In this document: positions 26,639 through 36,121 of the stretch, in pieces
How positions within the stretch are numbered: position 1 is the stretch's first letter
Layout of the letters: each line of letters begins with the position of its first letter
Assembly (NCBI RefSeq): GCF_024138145.1
Contig: NZ_CP099998.1
Location: 62,001 to 126,000 of the forward strand
Length of the DNA: 64,000 nt
Direction of reading: 5' to 3'
DNA from: Natronosalvus halobius
Lineage (GTDB): Archaea; Halobacteriota; Halobacteria; Halobacteriales; Natrialbaceae
Notes under the pieces: model-generated
What the model was told of the DNA's origin: nothing
Databases searched by the model: none
Seen by the model: only the letters and a program-made list of their open reading frames with translations
Translations under genes and position numbers: made by a program

Positions 26639-26852
26639 ACAGTGGGCTGGTTACGCAACCCTAATAAACGTCTCCTTCGTCCCAGAGTGATACGAACTCG
26701 ATGTACTCGACCGATCCAGGATGCGGTGTCATCGGCGTTCGGCTGGAACTCCGTCGCAACGGCTGGTGATGATTCGACCCGATCCGAACGAACACCAGCC
26801 TGCCGCACCGAAAGCCGAAGGAATCAAGATGCTATCCGCTCAGGTCTTTTCC

Positions 26853-27239
26853 ATGGAACGTCGTGAAGTCTCGACAGGCACGGACTGGGAAGCGGAATTT
26901 GGCTATTCGCGAGCGGTTCGGGTTGGTGACGTGATACGTGTATCGGGCACGGCGGCGGTCGAGGATGGCGAGGTCGTTGGTGTTGGCGATGCATACGCGC
27001 AGACGGCCCACATCCTCGAAACGATCGAAGCGTCGTTGGCCGAACTCGACGTCGGCCGAGAAGCAGTGGTGTCGACGACGATATACGTAACTGATTTCGA
27101 TGATTGGCAAGAGATCGGCGATGCATACAAAGCGTTCTTTGACGGTGTCCGACCCGCTACCACGCTCCTTGAAGTTTCGAATCTTCCAAATTCGGATCTC
27201 AAGTTGGAGATAGAAGCGACGGCAGCAGCCGTCGATTGA
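26853..27239 (+). CDS. ridA: RidA family enamine/imine deaminase
   Basis: 128 residues from ATG 26853 (MERREVSTGTDWE; ATG 26829 is an alternative, and the longer frame overlaps the OYE promoter). It shows the YjgF/YER057c/UK114 fold: SRAVRVGDVIRVSGTAA, QTAHILETIEASLAELD, and the C-terminal RPATTLLEVSNL block holding the catalytic Arg, then LKLEIEATAAA. RidA proteins hydrolyse reactive enamines or imines made by PLP and FAD enzymes to ketoacids and ammonia. Its neighbour is an FAD amine oxidase that would make just such imines. Confidence 0.92.
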   Translation: MERREVSTGTDWEAEFGYSRAVRVGDVIRVSGTAAVEDGEVVGVGDAYAQTAHILETIEASLAELDVGREAVVSTTIYVTDFDDWQEIGDAYKAFFDGVRPATTLLEVSNLPNSDLKLEIEATAAAVD

Positions 27240-27361
27240 ATCTGATGCGAGCGGGGTTTGTGCGTGGCTCAGACCCTTTGGACGTGAACGAACCGTATCG
27301 CTCCCTCCCGAAAACGAGTCTCTATCAGCCCCTTCCGGAACTCGGATTCACCCTGGAACGG

Positions 27362-28507
27362 CTAAATGACGCTCTGTTCGTCTATTGCACTCGTATCATC
27401 GAACCGATCGCTCGTGAGTGATGAAATATCGACGCTCGATGCTTCACCGTCCATAATAAGTTCGGTGACGACTTGGCCAACCGCTGGTGCGTGCATAAAC
27501 CCGTGGCCGGAAAACCCGATTACATTGACGAAGCCGGGGCACGTTTCTTCGATAATCGGGTTTGAATCAGGTGTAGTCGCGTAGAGGCCAGTCATCGTAT
27601 TCACCAACTCGGTTTCCGGGCCAAAGCGATCCGAAATAGCGGCCACTCCTTCGAGCGCCGCCTCGATCCAGTCCAGCGAGGCTTCTTGGGGGAACGAATC
27701 GGGATCACACCGTGGATGCGAGCCCGTGTGACCGCCGACCGATACACCCTCTTCACCTTCCGGTCTGAAGACGGCGCCGCCGTCAAGGTCGATCGTCAAC
27801 GGGACAGTCTCCGGAAGCGCCGTCTCGGGGAGCACGTACGCGAGCCGATGGAGCTCCGGTTTGATCGGGAGGCTCAAATCGGCCATCGCTGTGACGCGTC
27901 CAGCCCACGGTCCTGCCGTGTTTACGACCGTATCGAACGACGAAGTTCCGTTTTCGGTTTGTACACCGATCCCCGTCGAACAACCGATGTGTACATCCGT
28001 CACTTCAGTGTGTCGCTCAATCGTCACTCCACTGGATTCAACCTGATCGACGAGCGCCATCGTGACGAGATGCGGATCGACGAATTCGTCCTGCGGCGAA
28101 TAGGACGCACCGGTGAACGCCGAGACATACAACCCGGGGCAGTGAGCCGCTGCTTCGTTTGGTTCGAGATATTCGCTCGGGACGCCGTATTCGTTTTGCA
28201 TCTTCACGTCCTTTTCGAGCTGTCTCGCAGTCGGCTCGTCACGTGCAAGGAATAGATACCCGACGCGGCGTCGCCGAATATCAGTCTCGAATTCGTCTTC
28301 GAACGCGTCCCAGTGGGGGCGACTGGTCGTGGATAGTTCAACATTAACAGGGGTCGAAAACTGACTTCGAATCCCACCGCCGGACCGACCAGTACTCCCG
28401 GATCCGGGTGTTGACTTTTCAAAGATTGTCACATCTACTTCCCGCTGTAAGAGGAAGTGGGCGGTATACAGGCCGATGATCCCACCGCCGATGATTCCAA
28501 CTCGCAT
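27362..28507 (-). CDS. FAD-dependent amino-acid / sarcosine oxidase-like dehydrogenase (DAO family)
   Basis: 381 residues. The N-terminal dinucleotide motif GIIGGGIIGLYTAHFLL is followed by EKSTPGSGSTGRSGGGIR, the typical flavin segment of the DAO/sarcosine-oxidase-beta/HcnC group. A central substrate domain follows, and the C-terminal block reads GLYATTPDSNPII then GFSGHGFMHAPAVG, which closes the FAD site. These enzymes oxidise secondary or D-amino acids (sarcosine, proline, D-amino acids) to imines. It is divergent from the class V PLP enzyme and convergent with ridA. Cytoplasmic or membrane-associated; no TM helix seen. The substrate is not assignable, and a proline or hydroxyproline derivative is one option. 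Confidence 0.88.
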   Translation of the reverse strand: MRVGIIGGGIIGLYTAHFLLQREVDVTIFEKSTPGSGSTGRSGGGIRSQFSTPVNVELSTTSRPHWDAFEDEFETDIRRRRVGYLFLARDEPTARQLEKDVKMQNEYGVPSEYLEPNEAAAHCPGLYVSAFTGASYSPQDEFVDPHLVTMALVDQVESSGVTIERHTEVTDVHIGCSTGIGVQTENGTSSFDTVVNTAGPWAGRVTAMADLSLPIKPELHRLAYVLPETALPETVPLTIDLDGGAVFRPEGEEGVSVGGHTGSHPRCDPDSFPQEASLDWIEAALEGVAAISDRFGPETELVNTMTGLYATTPDSNPIIEETCPGFVNVIGFSGHGFMHAPAVGQVVTELIMDGEASSVDISSLTSDRFDDTSAIDEQSVI

Positions 28508-28589
28508 TCACATGACCAATCGTACTTCTCGGTAAAGGCGTTCCCGGTTCATGTCGCACACGCCGTACCAGTTCCTCGGATCGAGCAAA

Positions 28590-28596
28590 TTTATAA
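28590..28596 (+). promoter_or_regulatory. TATA-like box of the class V PLP enzyme gene
   Basis: tttataa is centred 26 bases before ATG 28619. It fixes the start and suggests a leaderless transcript; the longer frame to 28457 is inside the divergent FAD gene. Confidence 0.6.
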
Positions 28597-28618
28597 CCGG
28601 CCTTCGAAAATACATGGT

Positions 28619-29761
28619 ATGTCTGTGAATGAGTGGCGTGAACAGTTTCCAGCCATCACCGATGCGGGACGAATTCCACTGAACAACTGTTCTGCATCGC
28701 CGATTCCACAACGTGCACTCGAGGCACGGGCGGAATGCGAGCAAGTGTGGATCGAAGCGGGTAACCCATGGCCTACTTGGCTTGCTGCCGTTGAAGCGGC
28801 GAAAGAGCAGTTTGCCGCCCTCATCAACGCGTCTCCCGCTGAGATCGCGATCGTTTCTTCGGCGACCGATGGGCTTGCACGGTTCGCGAGCGCACTCTCG
28901 TATGACGATCGAGCCGACATCGTCGTCGGTGATCTCGAGTTTCCGACGGTCCCGCAATTTTGGTACGCACAGCAAAAGCGGGGCGCGCGTCTTCGAGTTG
29001 CTTCGTCACCCGATGGAATTCGCGTTCCGGAAACCGCGTACCGGAAAGAGATTTCTACGGATACGCTACTGGTCTGTACATCGCACGTTTGTTCGTTTAC
29101 CGGCGGAATGGTAGACGTTAGCCGCCTCGCCAATTTGGTCCACGACGTTGGTGGCTATTTCTTCCTTGACGCCTATCAGTCGATAGGAACGATTCCGATC
29201 GACGTGAAGCAACAGAATATCGACGCCCTGGTCTCCGGGACACTCAAGTTCCTCCTGGGTGGGCCGGGAATCGCTTTTCTATACGTAGCGAAAGACCTTG
29301 CACGGACGCTCGAACCGACAAATATGGGCTGGTTCGGTGTGGATGATATTTTTGGATTTGAGACCGAGTCCCCAACGTTCGCGCCTAACACTCGACGGTT
29401 TGAATTAGGAACCCCTCCGGCGACTGTCGCCTATCAGGCGAGCGCCGGTATGGAACTGATTGCCGAAATTGGTGTGGAACGAATTCGTGAGCGGACACGC
29501 GAACATACGAATACACTGATCGAGGGCGCGCTGGACCGTGGTTTCGAGGTTCGAACACCGATTGAATCGTCGTACAGGGGATCGATCGTAAATGTACAAG
29601 TCGAAAACGCTGAAGAAGCCGTCGAGACGATGATCGATCGCGGGATCAACGTGAGCGCACGTGGGGGTGGAATCCGATTATCACCGCATTATTTCAACAC
29701 GACCGAAGATTTGCTCGAGAGCTTAGCGGTGATCGACGACGTCGCCGTACCGACCAGATGA
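28619..29761 (+). CDS. class V aminotransferase / cysteine-desulfurase-fold PLP enzyme
   Basis: 380 residues from ATG 28619 (MSVNEWREQFPAI). It is fold-type I, class V: PLNNCSASPIPQRALEA at the N-terminus, IVSSATDGLARF for the cofactor-phosphate loop, CTSHVCSFTGGMVDV, FLDAYQSIGTIPIDV with the pyridine-binding Asp, and SGTLKFLLGGPG with the Schiff-base Lys210. The C-terminal small domain is complete with SARGGGIRLSPHYFNT. The family includes kynureninase, isopenicillin-N epimerase-like and selenocysteine-lyase-like enzymes; there is no catalytic Cys loop of a desulfurase. It is divergent from the FAD oxidase and next to ridA, so an amino-acid epimerase or lyase role is plausible but unproven. 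Confidence 0.88.
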   Translation: MSVNEWREQFPAITDAGRIPLNNCSASPIPQRALEARAECEQVWIEAGNPWPTWLAAVEAAKEQFAALINASPAEIAIVSSATDGLARFASALSYDDRADIVVGDLEFPTVPQFWYAQQKRGARLRVASSPDGIRVPETAYRKEISTDTLLVCTSHVCSFTGGMVDVSRLANLVHDVGGYFFLDAYQSIGTIPIDVKQQNIDALVSGTLKFLLGGPGIAFLYVAKDLARTLEPTNMGWFGVDDIFGFETESPTFAPNTRRFELGTPPATVAYQASAGMELIAEIGVERIRERTREHTNTLIEGALDRGFEVRTPIESSYRGSIVNVQVENAEEAVETMIDRGINVSARGGGIRLSPHYFNTTEDLLESLAVIDDVAVPTR

Positions 29762-29849
29762 CCTCGGACCGATAACCGATGCGATCGATCCGACAATAAT
29801 CGGGTCAATGGCTCGCTTGGGAATTATTCAGCTTCGGTTTCGATGTCAT

Positions 29850-31352
29850 TCACAGATCGTAGATACTGCTGTATTTCTTGGTGACGTGCTCGATGAAGTA
29901 TTCCGCAGTGAGTTCTTCGCCGGTTGCTTCGACGATCAGCTCGTCCGTCGTGTGCAACCGACCGCACTGGTGGACGTTGGTAGTGAGCCAATCACGGATG
30001 TCACTGAATTCACCCCGAGCGATTTTATTTTCAACGTCATCAATTTCTTCGCACATCGTTGCATCCAATTGCGCGGCGAGCACACTACCCAGCGTATAAT
30101 TTTGGAAGTTCACAATAGCACCCATACTCCAGTGAATATCTTGCAGCGGCCCCTGGCCCGTAGATTCGGGAACAACACCGAGGTACTCTTCGAGTTTTTC
30201 GCTCCAGACAGACGGCACCTCGCTCACCGATAGCTCCTCGGTTAGCAATGCGCGTTCAATCTCGAACCGAAGGATAATATGCATATGATACGTCAATTCA
30301 TCTGCTTCGGTGCGGAGGGGGTTATCTTCGTACACCGTGTTCGCACTTTTGTAGGCGTCTTCGGGCGTCACATCGTCGAACCCATCGAAGTGGTCACGGA
30401 TCAACGGCAAGACGAGTTCCCAGAACGGTCGCGATCGACTCACGTGGTTCTCCCAGAAGCGTGACTGTGACTCGTGGACGGCATGATGCTGTGCGAGTCC
30501 AACCGGCGAATCATACCGATCCCGTGGCAACCCAAGCGAGTACAGCGCGTGGCCGAATTCGTGTAACGTCGTCGGGATTGCGGAGAGGAGATTCGATTCA
30601 TCAAATTTAGTCGTTATGCGCGAATCGTATGGCGTCCCGCCGGCAAACGGGTGTGGGGCAGTGTCGAGTCGGCCATGCTCCCAGTCGTAGCCCACCGTAT
30701 CGAGAATGTCGTGAGCGAGCGCATACTGCTTCTCTTCGGGAAACGAGCCGGTAAACAATTCCTGGTCGACCTCAACGTCACTCGCCTGAATGTCTTCGAT
30801 CAGAGGGACGAGTTCCGTACGTAGTTCGGCCAGGATCTCCTCCATCCGTTCAAAGCTGAAATGTGGCTCGGTCTCCCGGAACAGCGCTTCAACCCGATCT
30901 GCATTCGGCTCGACGTGATCGGCGTACCGCTTTGAGACGTCGAAGATTTGTTCGAGTGAGTCCTCGAACTGTGAAAAATCATCCTCTGCTTTGGCTTTTC
31001 GCCATACAGGTTGTGCTTCTGATGTAACGGTGGCGCGTTCAGTTACGATTTCGTCTGGAACTCGACTCGCTCGGTCGTGTTCCCATTGAAGCTCGCGGAC
31101 AAGTGCAGCGTCGACTGGATCCAGTTCGTTCTCGGAGGCTGTCTCCAGTAATTCGGCGGTTCGTTCGTCGGCCAACCGTTCGTGTTTCAACGACGAGATA
31201 GTCGATTTCTGCTTCGATCGCGCCGGTGTGCCTCCTTCCGGCATCATCACCTGTTCGTCCCAGTATAATCGTTCATTGACGTGTTCGAGTGTCACTACTG
31301 TCTCTCCGATGGATTTGAGTTCCTCGAGCGCTGCTGTGGTTTCGATCGACAT
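29850..31352 (-). CDS. M32 carboxypeptidase (carboxypeptidase Taq family)
   Basis: A full-length 500-residue M32 metallocarboxypeptidase. Zinc ligands are H264 and H268 in HEFGHALY (E265 catalytic) and E294 in HESQSRFWENH. The family blocks EDAYKSANTVYEDNPLR, the substrate Arg region and GPLQDIHWSMGAIVNFQNYT are intact. M32 enzymes remove C-terminal residues from peptides, with broad specificity but poor action after Pro; they are cytoplasmic homodimers. Minus-strand tttatta at 31378-31384 sits about 29 bases before ATG 31352. An M24 gene follows in the same direction just upstream, 75 bases away. Confidence 0.95.
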   Translation of the reverse strand: MSIETTAALEELKSIGETVVTLEHVNERLYWDEQVMMPEGGTPARSKQKSTISSLKHERLADERTAELLETASENELDPVDAALVRELQWEHDRASRVPDEIVTERATVTSEAQPVWRKAKAEDDFSQFEDSLEQIFDVSKRYADHVEPNADRVEALFRETEPHFSFERMEEILAELRTELVPLIEDIQASDVEVDQELFTGSFPEEKQYALAHDILDTVGYDWEHGRLDTAPHPFAGGTPYDSRITTKFDESNLLSAIPTTLHEFGHALYSLGLPRDRYDSPVGLAQHHAVHESQSRFWENHVSRSRPFWELVLPLIRDHFDGFDDVTPEDAYKSANTVYEDNPLRTEADELTYHMHIILRFEIERALLTEELSVSEVPSVWSEKLEEYLGVVPESTGQGPLQDIHWSMGAIVNFQNYTLGSVLAAQLDATMCEEIDDVENKIARGEFSDIRDWLTTNVHQCGRLHTTDELIVEATGEELTAEYFIEHVTKKYSSIYDL

Positions 31353-31377
31353 TCAACACAGTCATTCCGCCACCAGA

Positions 31378-31384
31378 TAATAAA
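31378..31384 (-). promoter_or_regulatory. TATA-like box of the M32 carboxypeptidase gene
   Basis: Minus-strand tttatta is centred 29 bases upstream of ATG 31352. It suggests the M32 gene has its own promoter although it follows an M24 gene in the same direction. Confidence 0.45.
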
Positions 31385-31427
31385 TTCCCACCCATCTACC
31401 GCTATAGACCGTCTCTGATCTACGGCC

Positions 31428-32600
31428 TCAATCGATTACAAACTGTTTGTGGTAATCGGTCATCGGCCGATACCCATTCTCGGTAATTTCTATTACGTCC
31501 TCAATCCTTACGCCGCCGATATCTGGGTAATACAGGCCTGGCTCCAGAGTGATTACGTTCCCTGCTTCGAGTTCCTTTCCTCCGGGAAGACACACGGGTA
31601 ATTCGTGGACGTCAAGGCCAACGCCATGGCCGATGTAGTGCAGTGCACCGGCTTCGATATCCGTGTCCTTTCGCCGAGACTGGTGGCCGTTTTCTTCGAA
31701 GAAGGTGAAAACACGGTCGTTGACCTCGTCGCCGGTCACTCCCGCCTGCACCGTTTCTAGTGCAATCTCTAGCGCCTCGTACACTTCATCGTAGAGGGTC
31801 TGGAGCTGGTCACTTGGCGCACCTTTGACGAACGTTCTAGTCATATCCGAATGGTACCCGGTTTCGAGATCTTTCGGAAAAATATCGATCACAATGCTTT
31901 CGTTCGGTCGGAGGGGGCCGCTCGTTTTCCCATGTGGATTCGCAGCGTCTTCACCACATGAAACGAGTGTATCGTGGAGCGCCGCCCCGTGTTCCAGCAA
32001 AGTTACTTCTATCTCGCTTTTTACGGACTTTCCCGTCAACGGCTGCTCATCTCGCATGAGAACACCGTCAGCAACGTCTGCTTCGGCAAGAAGCGTTTCT
32101 GCTCGCTTCATTGCTGCCTCAGTCGCCTGCTGCGCCGATTCGATAGCCGCAACCTCTTCGCGGGTTTTTACTGCTCGCACTGTCTCGAGCGTATCGTCGT
32201 CGTCGATTATAACGTCGATCTCGTTGCTGCGGAGCCCACGTGCGGTTCCATGTGGAAATCGGTCCGGAACGAGAACAGATTCGATGTTTCGTTCGCCGAG
32301 GAACGCCGAAAGGGCGTCGGATTTGGCCATTTTCGGATCTTCTTTTTGTTTCGTTTCGTAATCGTACGCTGCTAACCGTGCGACATCAGTTGCGTTACTC
32401 TCAGCTTTTGCTCGAGTGTAATCCGTTCCACCGATTAGCAGGTGAACCGTACCCGGCGTATACAGCGTAATGAAGGGATCGTGTCCGTTCAATCCCGAGA
32501 GGTAGCGCTGATCGCCGTTAGACGAATCCGCATCCAGCAGGTATCCATCGGCATTCACGTTCATGAGTGCTGCATCTACTCGCTCAATTGGAAGATTCAT
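31428..32600 (-). CDS. M24 family metallopeptidase (X-Pro dipeptidase type), copy 3
   Basis: A protein of about 390 residues; ATG 32600 (MNLPIERVDAAL) is preferred, with 32624 possible. The creatinase-like N-terminal domain has GYLLDADSSNGDQRYLSG. The catalytic domain has all five canonical metal ligands in unaltered motifs: VIDIFP, YHSDMTRT, GHGVGLDVHELP, TLEPGLYY and RIEDV. Of the four M24 proteins here it is the most orthodox and so the best candidate for a real X-Pro dipeptidase. The order M24-M24-M32 on the minus strand (33898 to 29850) with gaps of about 110 and 75 bases suggests an exopeptidase cluster, possibly one transcript. Confidence 0.93.
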   Translation of the reverse strand: MNLPIERVDAALMNVNADGYLLDADSSNGDQRYLSGLNGHDPFITLYTPGTVHLLIGGTDYTRAKAESNATDVARLAAYDYETKQKEDPKMAKSDALSAFLGERNIESVLVPDRFPHGTARGLRSNEIDVIIDDDDTLETVRAVKTREEVAAIESAQQATEAAMKRAETLLAEADVADGVLMRDEQPLTGKSVKSEIEVTLLEHGAALHDTLVSCGEDAANPHGKTSGPLRPNESIVIDIFPKDLETGYHSDMTRTFVKGAPSDQLQTLYDEVYEALEIALETVQAGVTGDEVNDRVFTFFEENGHQSRRKDTDIEAGALHYIGHGVGLDVHELPVCLPGGKELEAGNVITLEPGLYYPDIGGVRIEDVIEITENGYRPMTDYHKQFVID

Positions 32601-32710
32601 ACGATACACCTGCGAGTCGATCACGATAAGTGTACAGGACGGCGCGTCCGGCTGGGTGAGAGATGGGGGCCACGACAGGCGTCCGCCGATTGCCGTTAGC
32701 TTCGTCGTTC

Positions 32711-33898
32711 CTACGGTTCGAGGATGCGGAATTCGGTTTGTGGCTCAACGAAATACTCCACACCATCCGACGTGACTTCGACCATCTCCTCCTGGCCGAG
32801 GTATCCCCACTCGGTTTCGACACCGAGTTCGAGCGTGTAGATCTCTCCTTCGCGGACAATCCCGTCCGGTGAGGTGCCGTATCGATCCCATTTTGGACCA
32901 AGTAGCGTACCGCCGTCGTGGGCGTTCCGACCGACGTTGTGTCCGACCGCGTGTTTGAATTCCGACCACCCACGCTCTGTGATCTCTTTACGTGCGGCAT
33001 CGTCCACTTCATGTCCCGTAACTCCTGGGGCCATCACATCGAACGCGGCGTCAATAGCGGCCCTTACATCGCTATAGGCCTGGGCCAGTTCTTCCGGCGG
33101 TTCGTCGCCGTTCTCAGGGTAGTAGTAAAGGCGCTGAATGTCGGTTGCGTACCCTTTGTATTTGACGCCGAAGTCCGTGTGGAGAACTTCACCCTGAGGG
33201 AGCTTGAGGTCGCCGGCCATCGTATGCCCGAGTTCTGACGCTCCACCCGCGTGAACAGTTGGGCAGTAATCCCAACTCCACGCGCTGTCGAGCCCACGCT
33301 CGGTCATGTGATCGTGAATGAAGTCGGCGACGTCAGCTTCTGACCAGTCCGGTTCCCACGACTCGGACATCTTCGAAAACAGCTCTTCGGTAATTTCGGC
33401 GGCACGTACCATCCGATCCCGCTCGATAGGTGATTTCTCGCTCCGAAGGCGGGAAACGAGATCAGACGAACTCACAAGGTGGTCCTCGTATCCGGTCCCC
33501 TCTAATGCATCGGTGAGAAGCAGATAGAGTCCGTGCGTAAGGCCATCTGCGATGTTGTTGTCCCGTGAATAGTTTACCGCAATTTCGTCAGGATCGATGT
33601 CCTCCAGGAGTTCTACGAATACTGGCTCGAACGACTCGTCGTACGCGTGAACGTCGTAGATGTCGAGATCTCTAGCGTTAGGCGCGTCGTGTCTTCCGAT
33701 AATGACGTGTTTTTCCCCTGTCTTCGTCAGAAGAACCATCGTCGGCCAAACGATGTCGAACCCGAGCAGCAACGGCAAACACGGCTCGTCAATCTCAGTC
33801 GTTTCGCGCCCGAATGTTATCCAGAGGTCGGTGTCCGTCTCCTGGAGGAGGTCGGTACTCTGTGCTACTTTCTCCTTGACCAGTTCTTGGTCTGACAT
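32711..33898 (-). CDS. M24 family metallopeptidase, copy 4 (paralogue of copy 1)
   Basis: 395 residues, similar end to end to the protein at 14387-15577: both have WITFGRETxEIxEPxLPLLLG near the N-terminus and DWSEADVAxFxH in the middle. Metal ligands occur in HTDFGVKYKG, ATDIQRLYY, HAVGHNVGRNAHDGG, LELGVETEWG and GQEEMV. Both copies share the uncommon NVGRNxHDGG and ELGxETEWG forms in place of VGLDVHE and EPGxY, so they form a separate subfamily whose substrate may not be X-Pro. Minus-strand gattatgatg about 29 bases before ATG 33898 is a TATA candidate. It is divergent from the S9 peptidase. Confidence 0.88.
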   Translation of the reverse strand: MSDQELVKEKVAQSTDLLQETDTDLWITFGRETTEIDEPCLPLLLGFDIVWPTMVLLTKTGEKHVIIGRHDAPNARDLDIYDVHAYDESFEPVFVELLEDIDPDEIAVNYSRDNNIADGLTHGLYLLLTDALEGTGYEDHLVSSSDLVSRLRSEKSPIERDRMVRAAEITEELFSKMSESWEPDWSEADVADFIHDHMTERGLDSAWSWDYCPTVHAGGASELGHTMAGDLKLPQGEVLHTDFGVKYKGYATDIQRLYYYPENGDEPPEELAQAYSDVRAAIDAAFDVMAPGVTGHEVDDAARKEITERGWSEFKHAVGHNVGRNAHDGGTLLGPKWDRYGTSPDGIVREGEIYTLELGVETEWGYLGQEEMVEVTSDGVEYFVEPQTEFRILEP

Positions 33899-33997
33899 CA
33901 GGCTGACTATCGTACGATGTCATCATAATCTTTCCCTTGTGAGCAGCGACATTTCCTTGGGGGAAGCTATTACTCCTCTCCCGAGTGAGAAGGGAGC

Positions 33998-36121
33998 GTG
34001 TCAGAACCAATCACGTTCGATATAGAAGATGCGCTCGATCTCGAATCTGTGGCGAATCCGCAATGGAACACCACTGGATCATACGTCGGGTATCTACGAA
34101 CCGCACACGGAGAAACGGACTTTGCCTCGCTGCCGGTCAGTGACATTTCGGAAACGGCAGTATCACTCCACGATGGAGTCGATGAGCCCACTCATAGAAC
34201 GAATGATGGGGGTGTTTCGACGTTTGAGTGGCGGCCTGAATACCCGTTTGAAGCCGCTCTTGTCGTCGACGGTGACATCGATATATACGACGTCGAAACC
34301 GGTGAAACGCGATCGCTCGTTCACAGCGATGAACCCTGTAGCGGGATCACGTGGGGACCCGACGGCGAAACGTTAGCCTATATGAGTGACGGAACGCTCT
34401 GGTTACACGAACAGGGGAGCCTTCACGCGTGTGACTTTGCAAACGATGTCTCGGTAGCATCGTTTTTGAGCGGACCGACCCTCCACTGGGACCCGAGTGG
34501 TCGGTACCTCGGCGTGGTAACCGAAGGAACCCATGAAGCACTCGGGCTCACAGTATACGATACCCTGGACAAAGCGGTGGTCTGGTCGACTGTTCCGGAT
34601 GAGGATGAATCGTGTATGCGAGCCTCGTTCGATTGGGTCGACGACGGACATCTCGTGTATGCCGAAGATACGATGGACGGGACAACGAGAGTGTACCGAT
34701 CGGTACGAATCGGTATCGATGATGACGTTGGACAGCCCATCGCTTCTGAGTCTGTCGATGGGTTACTGCTCCCCCACGAACCCGTCGGTAGCGGTACCGG
34801 TTGGCTTGCGGTTATTTCTGCGCGGACGGGCTATCGACACATCTACGCCATCGATGTCCAGACTCGCAGACGAGTTGTCGAAAGCGATCAACCGGGACTT
34901 GAGGGTACTGGAATCATACAGGTAACCAACGGGGCGTTCGAGGCTCGTGGCGATGCATCCGACGTTCCTTCCTGGAGTGAAAGTGGAGACCAATTAGCGT
35001 ACGTCACAAACCGCGTCGACCCCGGTGAACGACACCTACACATCGCTTCGATCGATCAGACCGGATGTACTGAACACACCAAATTTACCGACATCCGTGG
35101 CAATGCAATGGCACCAACGTGGTTCGGCGACAATAGGATCGTGTTTCTCAGAGCCGGACGCTTTTCCCCTGCAGATGTGCACGTTGCCGACGTACAGAAC
35201 GAAACGATGCGACGGCTATCGGCATCACACCCCCATCCCGATCGTCTCGAAACGTTGCCAGAACCGGAACCAATCGAGTTCGAAGCGAGTGATGGTGCGA
35301 CGGTGTACGGCTATCTCTACACCCCTCCAGAAGCAAGTTCTGGGGACGATATTCCTGCTATCGTGCTCTGTCACGGCGGACCCATTAGCCAGATGCGACG
35401 CGGTTTCCATCCTGGGAAGACGTACTGTTACTTCCATGGCTTCGACCAAGCACTCGTTTCGCAGGGGTATGCGGTTCTGGAGTTAAACTTCAGAAGTGGC
35501 ATTGGATACGGTCGGGACTTCGAGCAGGCTATCCATCGGCGTGTCGGCGTTGACGAGGTGCAGGACTGTGTCGACGCAGCGGCGTTCTTGCGGTCAGACG
35601 AACGCATTGGCGACGCCGTCGGGATGTGGGGACGAAGCTACGGCGGGTTCCTCGCGAACATACTCGCCACGAAAACCGACGCCTACGACTGCGCAGTTAA
35701 CGTGGCGGGTATCTGGGATTGGCGAACGTGGGAAGAATGGGCGATTGAGGAAGGTCGGTCGACATGGGGACCTGGCGAAGCTAGTTGGTTCCACAATCGG
35801 TTCGGTGGCCCACCGTTTAGTGACGAGCCAGTGGTGAAGGAACGGTATCGGATTGCCTCCCCGAACACATACGTTGAGGATATGGATACGCCGTTGCTGG
35901 CCATCCATGGATCGGCGGATAAGAACGTAACTGTCGAGGAACTCCATCGACTTATCGTCGAGTGCGTCGAAGCCGGTGTCGAGTTTGACTCGGTGTATTA
36001 TCCCGACGAAGAACACATGTTTGAACGGCCGGAAACGTGGCGCGACGCGTTCCCGCGAATTGTCGACTTCTTCGATGCTCACCTTCGGTCGAGTACCGAA
36101 CGCTCTGGTACACATCGATAG
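33998..36121 (+). CDS. S9 family prolyl oligopeptidase / acylaminoacyl-peptidase
   Basis: 707 residues from GTG 33998. An N-terminal seven-bladed propeller (about 1-420) has repeats such as ITWGPDGETLAYMSDG, PTLHWDPSGRYLGVV and VPSWSESGDQLAYVTN. The C-terminal alpha/beta hydrolase has the oxyanion strand CHGGPISQM, nucleophile Ser547 (WGRSYGGF), Asp641 (HGSADKNV) and His673 (DEEHMF). No signal peptide is seen, so the protein is cytoplasmic. S9 enzymes cut short peptides, often after Pro or at acylated N-termini; the propeller filters substrates by size. It is divergent from an M24 gene and 395 bases upstream of the second peptide importer, which fits peptide catabolism. The TATA candidate gctattact is about 28 bases before the GTG. 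Confidence 0.93.
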   Translation: MSEPITFDIEDALDLESVANPQWNTTGSYVGYLRTAHGETDFASLPVSDISETAVSLHDGVDEPTHRTNDGGVSTFEWRPEYPFEAALVVDGDIDIYDVETGETRSLVHSDEPCSGITWGPDGETLAYMSDGTLWLHEQGSLHACDFANDVSVASFLSGPTLHWDPSGRYLGVVTEGTHEALGLTVYDTLDKAVVWSTVPDEDESCMRASFDWVDDGHLVYAEDTMDGTTRVYRSVRIGIDDDVGQPIASESVDGLLLPHEPVGSGTGWLAVISARTGYRHIYAIDVQTRRRVVESDQPGLEGTGIIQVTNGAFEARGDASDVPSWSESGDQLAYVTNRVDPGERHLHIASIDQTGCTEHTKFTDIRGNAMAPTWFGDNRIVFLRAGRFSPADVHVADVQNETMRRLSASHPHPDRLETLPEPEPIEFEASDGATVYGYLYTPPEASSGDDIPAIVLCHGGPISQMRRGFHPGKTYCYFHGFDQALVSQGYAVLELNFRSGIGYGRDFEQAIHRRVGVDEVQDCVDAAAFLRSDERIGDAVGMWGRSYGGFLANILATKTDAYDCAVNVAGIWDWRTWEEWAIEEGRSTWGPGEASWFHNRFGGPPFSDEPVVKERYRIASPNTYVEDMDTPLLAIHGSADKNVTVEELHRLIVECVEAGVEFDSVYYPDEEHMFERPETWRDAFPRIVDFFDAHLRSSTERSGTHR

